DNA of 61,084 nucleotides from Thiomicrospira microaerophila (GCF_000934765.1 NZ_JYNN01000018.1:1-61084); one strand, 5' to 3'. Shown: positions 9,117 to 18,206, counted from the stretch's first letter. Notes: generated from the sequence alone by a model not told the origin. Numbers and translations are program-made.

Positions 9117-9996
9117 TAATTACCCACTAAGAAGAAATAAGCTCGGATTTTTTGAGGTCAAAGATGAGCCCTTAAAGGACGACCTTGCTCATTATTACTC
9201 TCAAAAATACTACCAAGAGACGCCCAGTAAGACTTATGCAAAATCATACGAAGAGACTGAAAAAAAATTAATTGAATTCAGAATTGCTTCACGCTTTAAG
9301 GCGTTGCAACAGGTGTATAAGGGGAAGATGCAAAGATTTCTAGATGTTGGTTGTGGTGAAGGTTTTGTTTTAAAGTATTTTTTGAATCAAGGTGTTCATG
9401 TTGAGGGGTTAGACTTCAGTCATGCGGGCGTGCTTCAGCAAAATCCAGACTTGATAGATAGTGTCATAACGGGAGATGTCGATCAACTGCTTCATGTGAA
9501 GGTGGAGCAGTTACAAACATATGATATCATTTGGTTACAAAATGTTCTTGAGCATGTTATTGATCCTGTCGATTTAATGGCAAAACTAAAAAAAATACTA
9601 GCTGATGACGGTGTTCTAGTTTTGACAGTGCCAAATGACTTTTCTCCTCTTCAACTTCGTGCTTTAGATAAGGGTTTAATTGATACCCAGTTTTGGGTAA
9701 CTCTACCTGATCATCTGAGTTATTTTAATACTGAGACCCTGTTAAATTTTGTAGATCAACTTGGGTGGCAAGTTTTAGACCAACTTGCTGATTTTCCAAT
9801 AGATTGGTTTGTGATGAATGAACAATCAAATTATGTAAGTAATCCAAAAGTAGGTGTGAACGCTCATCTAGCACGCTTGCACTTGGAAACCTTAATTGCC
9901 GAAAATCATATTAACAAGGTTAATCAATTTTATCGTGCTCTTTCAGTGATTGGTATGGGGCGTAATACGGTTCTATTTCTTAGAAAGAATGCTTGA
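9100..9996 (+). CDS. Class I SAM-dependent methyltransferase (Methyltransf_23-like)
   Basis: The 298-residue protein has SAM motif I (FLDVGCGEGFVLKYF, near residue 80), an acidic VEGLDFSHAG segment, and the motif IV/post-motif stretch DIIWLQNVLEHVIDP typical of ubiquinone/sugar-type methyltransferases. An AGGAG ribosome site within the upstream gene supports the ATG at 9100, giving a 17-bp overlap with the WbqC gene. The N-terminal 60 residues (charged, aromatic) could be a substrate-recognition part. It is the third methyltransferase of the locus and all three differ in sequence, suggesting different acceptor positions rather than recent duplication. Confidence 0.8.
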   Translation: MQDLFNNYPLRRNKLGFFEVKDEPLKDDLAHYYSQKYYQETPSKTYAKSYEETEKKLIEFRIASRFKALQQVYKGKMQRFLDVGCGEGFVLKYFLNQGVHVEGLDFSHAGVLQQNPDLIDSVITGDVDQLLHVKVEQLQTYDIIWLQNVLEHVIDPVDLMAKLKKILADDGVLVLTVPNDFSPLQLRALDKGLIDTQFWVTLPDHLSYFNTETLLNFVDQLGWQVLDQLADFPIDWFVMNEQSNYVSNPKVGVNAHLARLHLETLIAENHINKVNQFYRALSVIGMGRNTVLFLRKNA

Positions 9997-10010
9997 AAAA
10001 AGGGGGGAGG

Positions 10011-11351
10011 GTGAAAACGGATTATCTTATTGTGGGTGCAGGGGTATCGGGTTTAACGGCGGCATTGACGATTAAGTCCGTACACGCGGATGCAAATATC
10101 ACTTTGCTGGATGCGGCATCAGAGCCTGGGGGATTGCTGCGCTCGGTCGGTTTTGATGAGCATCCCAGCTTGCACTTTGATCTTGGTACACATATTCCTG
10201 AATTAACGTCGAATCAAGCATTAAATGCCCTTGTGTTTCCTGAAGAGGTCATTAAGCATTGGCAGCGATTAAGTGAATTAAAAGTGGGTAATTTTTTTAA
10301 TGGCCAATTAAATCAACAATCCCAATTTTTAAATGTATCTAAAGATGAATCCATTTTCTGTCAAGCGTTGGTTGAGTTGCTACAAACACAACCTTCTGAG
10401 ATGGCCGACTATTTAAACTTAGAAGAATTTTTAATCGCACGCTATGGGCAAGCCCTGACACAACAAGTGTTTAAGCCTTTGATTTTTAAAATGACAGCCG
10501 TTGAGCTGAAAGAACTGGTTCCACAAACGATAAACTTTTATGGATTAGCACGTATTGCATTAGGTAACCGGCAGATAGGTTTAAATCTCAAGCAAATTCC
10601 GCATTTAGATCAAGCCTTAGCCTTTAACCAAGATAGCGAAAGACCCAGGCAATCAACCTGGGTTTACCCAGGTGAGCAGGGTGTGGGTGAGTGGGTGAAA
10701 ACGCTTTATCAGCAATGCTTGGATAAGAATGTCAAGTTTGAATTTAATCAGCGTCTTGAACAAACTGTTAAGCTTAGAGATGGATACGAGATAAGGTTAA
10801 TATCTGGTGATCAGATTACAGCTGATAAGTTGATATGGACTTTGCCTTTCTATACAGGCTTATCAGGTGGGCAGCAAACGCGATTTGTTAGTCGCTCGAT
10901 TGCTATTTATCACTTCACCTCTCAATACGCACCGAATACGGCTTGCCATTATATTTATTGTCAGCAAGCGGCTTTTCATAGTTATCGATTGACGTTTTAC
11001 GACAATGTAGCACCCAAGAATGCAACACAACCTTATAGAACTACAGTTGAAGTTATTTACGATGGTGAAAAGCCTGAGCCAAAGATCATTCAGCAAGAGT
11101 TAGTTGAGATGGGGTTGTTTAGCTCGCCAGAATCAATCCAGGTGGCGGGCATTACAACGGTCCCCTACGGTTTTCCAGTTCCAGTGGTAGCACAGCAACA
11201 AATACAGCACTCTTTATTTAAGGAAGTAGCAATACAAAATCCGGATGTGGTGTTTACGGGGCGTGGCAAACCTGGTTTGTTTTTTACCACCGATGTGTTG
11301 TTAGACGTTTATCAACAAACATCTAAGCTTGCTTCAGTGAAGGGGGGGTAA
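10011..11351 (+). CDS. FAD-dependent NAD(P)-binding oxidoreductase (protoporphyrinogen oxidase / UGM-like)
   Basis: About 446 residues with a classical dinucleotide-binding fold at the N terminus (YLIVGAGVSGLTAA), then LLDAASEPGGLL, where the GG motif follows the FAD ribose-binding acidic strand. The C-terminal FTGRGKPGLFF segment is a typical second FAD-contact region. Such flavoproteins in glycan loci resemble UDP-galactopyranose mutase or amine oxidase-type enzymes. The start is uncertain: GTG at 10011 follows a strong GGGGGGAGG run, while a TTG at 9993 overlapping the previous stop is the alternative. The stop overlaps the pseI start by one base. Its role in sugar modification is inferred only from location. 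Confidence 0.7.
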   Translation: MKTDYLIVGAGVSGLTAALTIKSVHADANITLLDAASEPGGLLRSVGFDEHPSLHFDLGTHIPELTSNQALNALVFPEEVIKHWQRLSELKVGNFFNGQLNQQSQFLNVSKDESIFCQALVELLQTQPSEMADYLNLEEFLIARYGQALTQQVFKPLIFKMTAVELKELVPQTINFYGLARIALGNRQIGLNLKQIPHLDQALAFNQDSERPRQSTWVYPGEQGVGEWVKTLYQQCLDKNVKFEFNQRLEQTVKLRDGYEIRLISGDQITADKLIWTLPFYTGLSGGQQTRFVSRSIAIYHFTSQYAPNTACHYIYCQQAAFHSYRLTFYDNVAPKNATQPYRTTVEVIYDGEKPEPKIIQQELVEMGLFSSPESIQVAGITTVPYGFPVPVVAQQQIQHSLFKEVAIQNPDVVFTGRGKPGLFFTTDVLLDVYQQTSKLASVKGG

Positions 11352-12397
11352 TGTCTATCAGTATTGCGGGTCGAAAAATAGGCCCTAATCAACCGCCTTA
11401 TATTATTGCCGAAATGTCGGCTAATCATAATGGTGATATTCAACGCGCTTTCGATATTATCAGTATGGCAAAACGGTCGGGTGCCGATGCGGTTAAATTA
11501 CAGACGTACAAACCTGATACCATTACCTATAACTCAACGGCCGAAGACTTTATGATTCGTGGTGGTTTGTGGGATGGGAGAAATTTATACGAACTTTATC
11601 AGAGTGCCTATATGCCTTGGGAGTGGCATAAGCCTCTTTTTGAGTTTGCTAGGCAGCTGGATATTACTCTTTTTAGCTCACCCTTCGATAATACGGCAGT
11701 AGATTTGCTAGAAGACCTTAATGCGCCCGCTTATAAGATTGCTTCATTTGAGGCGATTGACTTACCCTTGATTGAGTATGTTGCACAGACGGGCAAACCG
11801 ATGATTATTTCCACCGGTATGGCGAATCAAGATGAAATTGCTGAAGCTATCGCTACAGCACGAGACGCAGGATGTCGGGAATTGGCGATATTGCATTGCG
11901 TGAGTGGTTATCCGGCACCCGCTTCGGATTACAATCTAAAAACACTTGTTGATATGCAGCGTCGGTTTGCTGTTCCGGTTGGGTTGTCTGACCATACGTT
12001 AGATAATACTACGGCGATCGCAAGTGTGGTTTTGGGAGGCTGCATTATTGAAAAGCATGTTACCTTAGATCGAGAAGGCGGCAGCGCGGATGATGCTTTT
12101 TCGCTTGAAGAGGCCGATTTAAAAAGCCTGTGTGCGAATGCCAAAACCGCTTGGCAAGCATTAGGAAAGGTGGACTATGGATTGCAATCCAGTGAAAAGG
12201 CGAATATTAAATTTCGACGTTCATTGTATTTTGTAAAAGACATCCTCAAAGGTGAAGTTATTTCCGCTGAGCATATTAAGAGTATCAGGCCAGGTTACGG
12301 ATTAGTGCCTAAATACACAAAACAGGTTATTGGAAAAATAGCCTTGTTAGACATTCAAGCCGGTACAGCAGTTAAATGGCATCATATTGAAAATTAA
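11351..12397 (+). CDS. pseI: PseI: pseudaminic acid synthase
   Basis: This enzyme condenses 2,4-diacetamido-trideoxy-altrose with phosphoenolpyruvate to pseudaminic acid. The 348-residue protein has the NeuB catalytic domain (ISIAGRKIGPNQPPYIIAEM at the start; AVKLQTYKPDT; LSDHT; IEKHVTLDR) and a C-terminal SAF/antifreeze-like domain from about residue 290 (SIRPGYGLVPKY). The opening is typical of PseI rather than sialic NeuB. It follows the flavoprotein with one-base overlap and precedes the maf gene by 17 bp, so synthesis and transfer of the sugar are linked in one transcript. Confidence 0.95.
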   Translation: MSISIAGRKIGPNQPPYIIAEMSANHNGDIQRAFDIISMAKRSGADAVKLQTYKPDTITYNSTAEDFMIRGGLWDGRNLYELYQSAYMPWEWHKPLFEFARQLDITLFSSPFDNTAVDLLEDLNAPAYKIASFEAIDLPLIEYVAQTGKPMIISTGMANQDEIAEAIATARDAGCRELAILHCVSGYPAPASDYNLKTLVDMQRRFAVPVGLSDHTLDNTTAIASVVLGGCIIEKHVTLDREGGSADDAFSLEEADLKSLCANAKTAWQALGKVDYGLQSSEKANIKFRRSLYFVKDILKGEVISAEHIKSIRPGYGLVPKYTKQVIGKIALLDIQAGTAVKWHHIEN

Positions 12398-12414
12398 AAT
12401 AAATAGGGAACAGC

Positions 12415-14919
12415 ATGGAGCATAAGTTAAATCTAGATCAGTGGGTTGAGAATAAATTTGGAGATGTCTATTGCCCCGATATTAATCATTTGACGTTTGA
12501 TAAACTGCCGGCTGATACCTTATTTGAACGTGATTATGCGCCTTTGTTTGAGCGCGAAGATTATTTATTCATTGTGGTAGGTTCAGATTCTGGATTATTT
12601 TACAACTATGCAAAACACGCCGAACTCCCCAAAAATTTAAACTTTATTTTTATTGAAAAACAGAATGTCATTGATCATTGCCCGAATCTTGAGGGTGAAG
12701 TCTGGGAGGGGCGGGTACGCTTAGTAAATGAACAGTTTAACTTTGGTCGTTTACTTGAAGACCTCAACGGGTTTATTGTTCGCCGTCGCATTATGTTAAT
12801 CAAATCATTCGCGGTATTGGACGCGTCTCATGATTCGGTTTATGCTAGGTTTTTTAAAGAGGTAGATGCGCGTTTTACAAGTTTTATCAGTGCTGAGTTT
12901 AACTCGCAAAGTGCCAAGGTGTTTGAGGTTGAGCGTTTATATAATCTTGCGCATAACTTGGTGACAGTAAGAAGGCTTGAGGGTAGTTTAGAAGGTTGTG
13001 ATGCCATTATTATTGGTGGTGGGCCTACTTTAGATGAGTCGATCAAGTGGATTAAACAGCATCAGTCAAAGCTTGTGATATTTGCAGCAGCAAGGGTAGC
13101 CAGAAGGATGGCCGCAGAAGGCATTGTGCCGGATTTCTTTGTAACAGTGGATCCATTTCCATGGAGTTATGATAACTCAAAGGCGATACTTAATTTCTCT
13201 GAACAGAGTATTTTGGTGTCTAGCTTTCATGCCCAGCATCGCTTGGTGAGCCAATGGCGCGGTCCATTGGTGTTTGCTGGGGAACGTTTTATATGGAAGC
13301 ATGAAGGTTATTTGAATAATATTACCGCCCCCGGTCCTACGGTCACTAACGCCGCGATGCATATTGCTGTTTCGATTGGTGCGACAAGGCTATTTTTAGC
13401 AGGAATTGATTTTTGTTTTGCTGGGGGAAAAACGCATGAGTCTGGTAGCCAAGAGGCACAGTTATCTGATATTTATGGCTATGAGTCAAAGTTGAAGGTT
13501 GAAGACAATCTAGGTAATATGTCAGAAACAAATAACGCATTTATGGGTGGGATGGAGGCTATGCAGGCAAGTATTGCCTCTTATCTCCAATATCGTGATA
13601 TTGCTTTTATTAACCTAGGTTCCCAGTCTGCAAAAATGAAAAATGTACGTTATTTGCCAACTACAGAAATTCAACTGCTAGGTCCTGACAAAACAATAAC
13701 AATGTTAAATGTTCAAGAAAAAATTCAGTTACCGACATCAGAGGCTCTGGTGTTGTTAGCTGGTTTTGAAAAAGAATTAACCCTACAGTTAAAACGCTTT
13801 AAGAAATTGAGTGAGTTTGCCAATGATGCTTTAAAATTGATTCCTAAAATATATGACAAAAAAACCGATCAACTTAGAGCTAAACCCGCGACTCGAATTT
13901 CAAAGTTAAAAAAGAAAGTGCTTAATTTAATTGCAGAAGATGGTGATATGTTAGTGAATTATCAAGCGGCTTTTTTTGCAGATACGTTCAAGCATATCGA
14001 AGATGAAACGAATATGGTTCATACAGAAGTGGTTGAGCAGCTAGATGCGTTTTTCACTGGCTTAAAGAAATCATCTGGTGATTTTTCTAACTCGATTGAA
14101 AAAGGGTTGCAAAGAGTTAGGCTGCGCATAAACGAGTTTGACAATACGTCTAAGCCTTGTCAGTTATATAAAGATTGGCTTGAGTGGCAGGAGTTAGGCA
14201 GAGCCTACGACTGGAAAAAACGTCATACAGATGTTGTGCTAGATGCTAAACAAACCGAGTGTTTGCAAAAAGCCATTCATGAGTTTGAGGAGGAGTTCAG
14301 TCAAACTGATCATAAGCATACTCAGATGTTACGTGATATGGTGTCAAATGTTGCTACGCTTTACCAGAGAGCAGAAGAAGCTTACCGCACCCGAAATGTA
14401 ACCGAGTTAAGAGGTTTGTACGACCATGCTAGTAGCATGGAAGCCAAGGATGTCTCACAAAAAGCCTCCTTCGTTCATTTTGTTCAAGCCATGGGCGAGG
14501 AATTAGAGGGGGATGTTGAAGAGGCTGTTGATATTTACCTTAAGGTTGAAATGCCGTTTTTCCGCCGAATAGCGCTGAACAAGGTGCTTAATATAAAAAT
14601 CAAGCAAGAAAAGTATGATGAAGCATTGTTAGTGCTGGAAGCACTTTGTGGGTATTCCCTTGACTTTATGCTGCCTTATGCTGATATGTTAAACCTTTTG
14701 GGCAATCGGGCGGCGGCAATGGAGGTGTTAGGTATGTATATCAGCCAGAAACCGAAAGCAATTGACGCGCGTATTAAACTTGCTCAGTGGCAAATCGAGG
14801 CGAACCAAACAGCGCAAGCTCAACAAACCTTAAACCAAGTGATTGACCTTAACCCAGAAAATAAAGCAGCAGCGCATTTGATGTCATTATTTAATCATGG
14901 TTATAAGGGGGTGGAGTGA
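12415..14919 (+). CDS. Maf-type flagellin nonulosonic acid glycosyltransferase (DUF115) with a C-terminal TPR region
   Basis: This is the predicted transferase that moves pseudaminic acid from CMP-Pse onto Ser/Thr of flagellin before secretion. The 834-residue protein has the Maf/DUF115 core at about 200-400, seen as AIIIGGGPTLDESIKW, VPDFFVTVDPFPWSY and AGIDFCFAGGKTHESGS. A long helical region follows, and the last 140 or so residues form helix pairs (YLKVEMPFFRRIALNKVLNI, LDFMLPYADMLNLLGNRAAA) that look like tetratricopeptide repeats. It lies directly after pseI and about 2.3 kb before the flagellins, the usual arrangement. It is the only Maf seen here. Confidence 0.88.
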   Translation: MEHKLNLDQWVENKFGDVYCPDINHLTFDKLPADTLFERDYAPLFEREDYLFIVVGSDSGLFYNYAKHAELPKNLNFIFIEKQNVIDHCPNLEGEVWEGRVRLVNEQFNFGRLLEDLNGFIVRRRIMLIKSFAVLDASHDSVYARFFKEVDARFTSFISAEFNSQSAKVFEVERLYNLAHNLVTVRRLEGSLEGCDAIIIGGGPTLDESIKWIKQHQSKLVIFAAARVARRMAAEGIVPDFFVTVDPFPWSYDNSKAILNFSEQSILVSSFHAQHRLVSQWRGPLVFAGERFIWKHEGYLNNITAPGPTVTNAAMHIAVSIGATRLFLAGIDFCFAGGKTHESGSQEAQLSDIYGYESKLKVEDNLGNMSETNNAFMGGMEAMQASIASYLQYRDIAFINLGSQSAKMKNVRYLPTTEIQLLGPDKTITMLNVQEKIQLPTSEALVLLAGFEKELTLQLKRFKKLSEFANDALKLIPKIYDKKTDQLRAKPATRISKLKKKVLNLIAEDGDMLVNYQAAFFADTFKHIEDETNMVHTEVVEQLDAFFTGLKKSSGDFSNSIEKGLQRVRLRINEFDNTSKPCQLYKDWLEWQELGRAYDWKKRHTDVVLDAKQTECLQKAIHEFEEEFSQTDHKHTQMLRDMVSNVATLYQRAEEAYRTRNVTELRGLYDHASSMEAKDVSQKASFVHFVQAMGEELEGDVEEAVDIYLKVEMPFFRRIALNKVLNIKIKQEKYDEALLVLEALCGYSLDFMLPYADMLNLLGNRAAAMEVLGMYISQKPKAIDARIKLAQWQIEANQTAQAQQTLNQVIDLNPENKAAAHLMSLFNHGYKGVE

Positions 14920-14922
14920 TTC

Positions 14923-16101
14923 ATGCAAGAAAAGAAAGAGTCATTTACTGCTGCTTGTGATTTTGAGCTAGGCCAGCATCATGTCAAGCGTATATCGAAT
15001 TATTACCTCTATCTTCCAGATGATGATTATCAGCCTAGGTTGGTTGTTTACATTCCCGGGTTTGGGGATGATGCGAGTGCCTATAGAAAGGTTTTTTGCC
15101 AGAAAATTTGTGAGCAATATCGTTTAGTTACGATGACGGTTGATTACCATGGTTTACTTTCACGCTCACAAAAAAAAGAAGATCTTTACTTTGAGCAGGT
15201 TGATGAACAGTTGATTGGCCAGTTGCTGACTAAGCATGGTGTAAAACTTGATGGAACCGAATCCGCTCTAGTCGCACTTGAAAAGCTTAATTCGGCGCTT
15301 GAGGTCAAAGGTGTTGTGGAAAATATTACGGCTACTTTGTTACCGAAAAAAAAGGAATACCAAAATGGTGGTTTGATGGCTGCCTTAGATATTCTGAATG
15401 CAATAAATGATTTTCAGAACAAATATAAGGTTGAAAATCCAGATGTTATTTTAGTCGGGTCATCAAATGGCGGATTTATTGCCAACCTTGTGTCAAAAAT
15501 TGCGCCAAATACCATTAGCGCCGTGATTGATAATTCATCTTGGGCATCACTGAGCTTGACCTATATTGTCGGTCGTGATTTAAAGACGCCTGAAAGTGCA
15601 CATTACTTTTGGAGTAATCTTAAGGTTTATTATTATGTTTTATCTGCGTGGACGATGAGACCAAACCTGCCCAATACTTTTTTATCTAGCCATCACGCCA
15701 TACGAGGTTTTGATGATACTCAAATAAAACAGATGGCTAAGAATGGATCAATTTGCTTTTATTATTTTGCACATGCTATTGACGACAATATCGCACCCAC
15801 TCAAGCCAAAATTAATATGGCTAAGACAATGATCTCAGAGGGCTTTGATGTACACATGGAAGTTTTTGATCAAGGCGATATAGATGGTAAGCTGGTTAAA
15901 AATTTAGAACACGGTATGGGGATGTCAATGCTAACCTTGTTTGATCGTGCTTGGCCGATGGTGAGCAAGAAGCTGACTCAATCCCCAAATGATTTTGTAT
16001 TAAAATCGAAAATATGCTATGAAGCTTCAGGGGTTGCGTATGGTTTTGATTTTAATGAAAAAGGGGTGTCACCTAATTTGTTGATGTTAGTGAATGAATA
16101 A
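14923..16101 (+). CDS. DUF2920-family alpha/beta-hydrolase-like protein
   Basis: The 392-residue protein matches the DUF2920 pattern known from flagellar glycosylation loci in epsilonproteobacteria. The opening strand ends in VYIPGFGDDASAYRK and leads to the TVDYHGL motif. A nucleophile elbow is visible as VGSSNGGFIANL near residue 187 (G-x-S-x-G), and NSSWASLSLTY follows. A C-terminal histidine (LEHGMGMS) could complete a triad. No signal peptide is seen, so it is cytoplasmic. It starts 3 bp after the maf stop. An esterase removing or moving acyl groups on the sugar is plausible but unproven. Confidence 0.65.
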   Translation: MQEKKESFTAACDFELGQHHVKRISNYYLYLPDDDYQPRLVVYIPGFGDDASAYRKVFCQKICEQYRLVTMTVDYHGLLSRSQKKEDLYFEQVDEQLIGQLLTKHGVKLDGTESALVALEKLNSALEVKGVVENITATLLPKKKEYQNGGLMAALDILNAINDFQNKYKVENPDVILVGSSNGGFIANLVSKIAPNTISAVIDNSSWASLSLTYIVGRDLKTPESAHYFWSNLKVYYYVLSAWTMRPNLPNTFLSSHHAIRGFDDTQIKQMAKNGSICFYYFAHAIDDNIAPTQAKINMAKTMISEGFDVHMEVFDQGDIDGKLVKNLEHGMGMSMLTLFDRAWPMVSKKLTQSPNDFVLKSKICYEASGVAYGFDFNEKGVSPNLLMLVNE

Positions 16102-16284
16102 GGATGGTTTGCATTGTATTTACGTCTATCTGAAGAGAAAATTAAATTGCTGAAGTCAACGTTAAAATAACTTTCGCCCAGTGCTTGAGCTTAACGTCGA
16201 CAACAACGCACTAAATCAACCGTCGTTAACAAATAATTAAAATGTTAAAATACAACGAATGAATGTAAATTGAGGGTAACTATC

Positions 16285-16722
16285 ATGTTTGAAAACGATG
16301 TATTTGACACTTGGCTTGATAATAAAAGCAAAGAGATTATTTTAAAGCTGGATAAGGAAAAGCTGTCTAGCGATGAAATGATTATTCTCATGTTAAAGGC
16401 GCAAACAAACCATTTTGCGCACCTAGATCAGGATCTGCGAACTGATATGCAAGAGCTCAATTTAAAGTTGAGTAATGACATGCATGCAATGAATGAGCGT
16501 TTGAGCAATGAAATGTTAGCCCTGCGTCAAGATATGGATAAACGTTTCGAGCAGGTTGATAAACGTTTCGAGCAGGTTGATAAGCGTTTCGAGCAGGTTG
16601 ATAAGCGTTTTGAAGCCTTGACTACCCGTATTGATCGTTTCATGATGTGGTCGTTTGGTGTCACGATTACCATTGGCGCGCTTGTTGTAGCGGCTATTCG
16701 TTATTTACCGCCTGTCAATTAA
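16285..16722 (+). CDS. Small coiled-coil protein with C-terminal membrane anchor and heptad tandem repeat
   Basis: About 145 residues starting at the ATG in MFENDVFDTW (16285, preceded by TTGAGGGTAA); an upstream in-frame start at 16270 is less likely. The middle is a long amphipathic helix containing three exact DKRFEQV heptads plus a fourth divergent one, followed by one hydrophobic helix (FMMWSFGVTITIGALVVAAI). This layout resembles DUF1640/CCDC90-like small coiled-coil membrane proteins, like the gene at 47755. It lies between the glycosylation block and the flagellins but has no obvious link to either. Confidence 0.7.
   Translation: MFENDVFDTWLDNKSKEIILKLDKEKLSSDEMIILMLKAQTNHFAHLDQDLRTDMQELNLKLSNDMHAMNERLSNEMLALRQDMDKRFEQVDKRFEQVDKRFEQVDKRFEALTTRIDRFMMWSFGVTITIGALVVAAIRYLPPVN
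16537..16620. repeat. 21-bp in-frame tandem repeat
   Basis: Unit GATAAACGTTTCGAGCAGGTT at 16537-16557 repeats at 16558-16578 (identical) and 16579-16599 (one base different), with a divergent fourth unit at 16600-16620. Each unit encodes one heptad of a coiled coil, so copy-number change would lengthen the helix in frame. Confidence 0.95.
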
Positions 16723-16800
16723 TCCACTAAACTAAAAACATAGACACATCCCGTGTAACTTGTTATTTCATTGCTGTTAATCTCACAAATACAACCAGGC

Positions 16801-16986
16801 CTAGGAGCCTGTCGGACTAAAGCCAATCGGCTGCAAAAAAGCTGGATTTGGCCATTTTTTGCCCACTTCCTCGTCAAATAGCTAGCTATTCTCCTCGGAA
16901 TTGAACAAAAACTGACTCAATCGAAGAAAGCGAAGCTAAACCAGACTTTTTTTCGCTTCGACCGGTTTAGTCCGACAGGCTCCTAG
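16801..16986. mobile_element. MITE-like element with about 21-bp terminal inverted repeats
   Basis: The left end CTAGGAGCCTGTCGGACTAA (16801-16820) and right end TTAGTCCGACAGGCTCCTAG (16967-16986) are exact reverse complements. The flanks AAATACAAC (16787-16795) and GTTGTATTT (16986-16994) extend the symmetry. The 140-bp interior has no reading frame but holds an internal hairpin (CGAAGAAAGCGAAG / CTTCG). This is the structure of a non-autonomous transposable element, possibly with CTAG as target or terminal base set. Pieces recur at 1578-1628 and 29564-29585. It occupies the otherwise gene-free interval before the flagellin promoter. Confidence 0.7.
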
Positions 16987-17017
16987 TTGTATTTTTCTAA
17001 AAATCACATCTCAACCC

Positions 17018-17043
17018 TCAAGTTTTTCCTTTGTTGCCGTTAA
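17018..17043 (+). promoter_or_regulatory. FliA (sigma-28) promoter of flagellin gene 1
   Basis: TCAAGTTT (17018-17025), a 10-bp spacer and GCCGTTAA (17036-17043). The block aligns with the fla3 promoter over roughly 35 bp. Spacing is one base shorter than the E. coli consensus. The 5' leader to the ATG is about 165 bp. Confidence 0.65.
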
Positions 17044-17211
17044 GTTTATTGAACGCGCTGGATTGATTTTATTTAAGTTTTCGATATAAAAAAATTGAAA
17101 ATAACATTAAAGAAATTGAAAACCAGTCGTTATATAAAGTGAACAAGATAAATAAATCGATCTAAATCGATAATCAATAAAGCACACATAAACACACAAG
17201 GGAGAATTATC

Positions 17212-18138
17212 ATGGCTATGGTAATCAATACAAACATGGGTTCCATTAATGCGGTTCGTATTTTAGATGGGACTTCTCGTGAGCAGTCGACTTCTATGGA
17301 GCGTTTGACATCAGGCCTTCGCATTAACAAAGCGGCGGATGATGCGGCTGGCCTTGCGGTTGCGACCGGAATGACTACCCAGATTATAGGCACTGATATG
17401 GCGATTAGAAATGCCAATGATGGTATTGGCCTTATGCAGACGCTTGACGGCGCCACAGAAGAAGTTGTAAATATGCTGCAGCGCATGCGCGAGTTAACTA
17501 TCCAATCAATGAACGGTACTTATAATAATGATAACCGCATGCAGATGGATTCTGAAGTTCGTCAATTGCAAAAAGAAATTCATCGAATTGCCGATACGAC
17601 TAAATTTAATGGTTTGAATATCATGAATGCCTCTTCTTTTGGAAGTGCGGTTGTGGATGCTAATTTTGCGGCGACATCGGTTACAGAGCTAACTTCTGCA
17701 GAGGGTTTTTCAGCTGCAATGCGTTTTCATGTCGGTTGGGAGCACGGCAGTGCTAATCGAATTCCGGTTGCATTAATGGATTTTACTAGTTTAAGCGCGG
17801 CTAATTCGGCAATGCGTCTTCATTTATCGGGCATGTCAACCTTTGGCTCGGCTATAGCCTTAGCATCAGCTGCGCTGTCGATCATAGATCAAGGTTTGTC
17901 AGTGATTAAAAATATGCGGGCTTATTGGGGGGCGATACAAAACCGTGTCGAATACACTATTTCAAACTTGCAGAATGTAAATGAAAATATCTCGGCCTCA
18001 CGTTCACGTATTCTGGATGCGGATTTTGCCAAAGAAAGTGCAAACCTGGCTAGAACACAGGTTCTACAGCAGGCGGGTATGTCGATGCTGAGTCAGGCGA
18101 ATCAGCAATCTCAACAAGTAATGTCCTTGTTGCAGTAA
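17212..18138 (+). CDS. Flagellin (first of three tandem copies)
   Basis: Filament subunit, secreted by the flagellar export system. The 308-residue protein has the conserved N-terminal D0/D1 helices (VINTNMGSINAVRIL, LTSGLRINKAADDAAGLAV) and the C-terminal D1/D0 (LQNVNENISASRSRILDADF, ARTQVLQQAGMSMLSQAN). Only about 90 residues lie between, so the surface-exposed variable part is small; characterised flagellins of 490 or more residues carry large D2/D3 domains. The central part differs most between the three copies. Ser/Thr in this region are the likely acceptors for pseudaminic acid made by the upstream block. A GGGAG ribosome site lies 10 bp before the ATG. Confidence 0.96.
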   Translation: MAMVINTNMGSINAVRILDGTSREQSTSMERLTSGLRINKAADDAAGLAVATGMTTQIIGTDMAIRNANDGIGLMQTLDGATEEVVNMLQRMRELTIQSMNGTYNNDNRMQMDSEVRQLQKEIHRIADTTKFNGLNIMNASSFGSAVVDANFAATSVTELTSAEGFSAAMRFHVGWEHGSANRIPVALMDFTSLSAANSAMRLHLSGMSTFGSAIALASAALSIIDQGLSVIKNMRAYWGAIQNRVEYTISNLQNVNENISASRSRILDADFAKESANLARTQVLQQAGMSMLSQANQQSQQVMSLLQ

Positions 18139-18153
18139 ACCCATAATAAAAAA

Positions 18154-18181
18154 TCAAATTTTAGTTTTAAGTACTCGATAA
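18154..18181 (+). promoter_or_regulatory. Putative FliA promoter of flagellin gene 2
   Basis: TCAAATTT (18154-18161), a 12-bp spacer and CTCGATAA (18174-18181) resemble TAAAGTTT-N11-GCCGATAA in the short gap after flagellin 1. The match is weaker than for copies 1 and 3. Confidence 0.45.
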
Positions 18182-18206
18182 CAAGCGTTAAAAAAGGAGA
18201 GTTATC

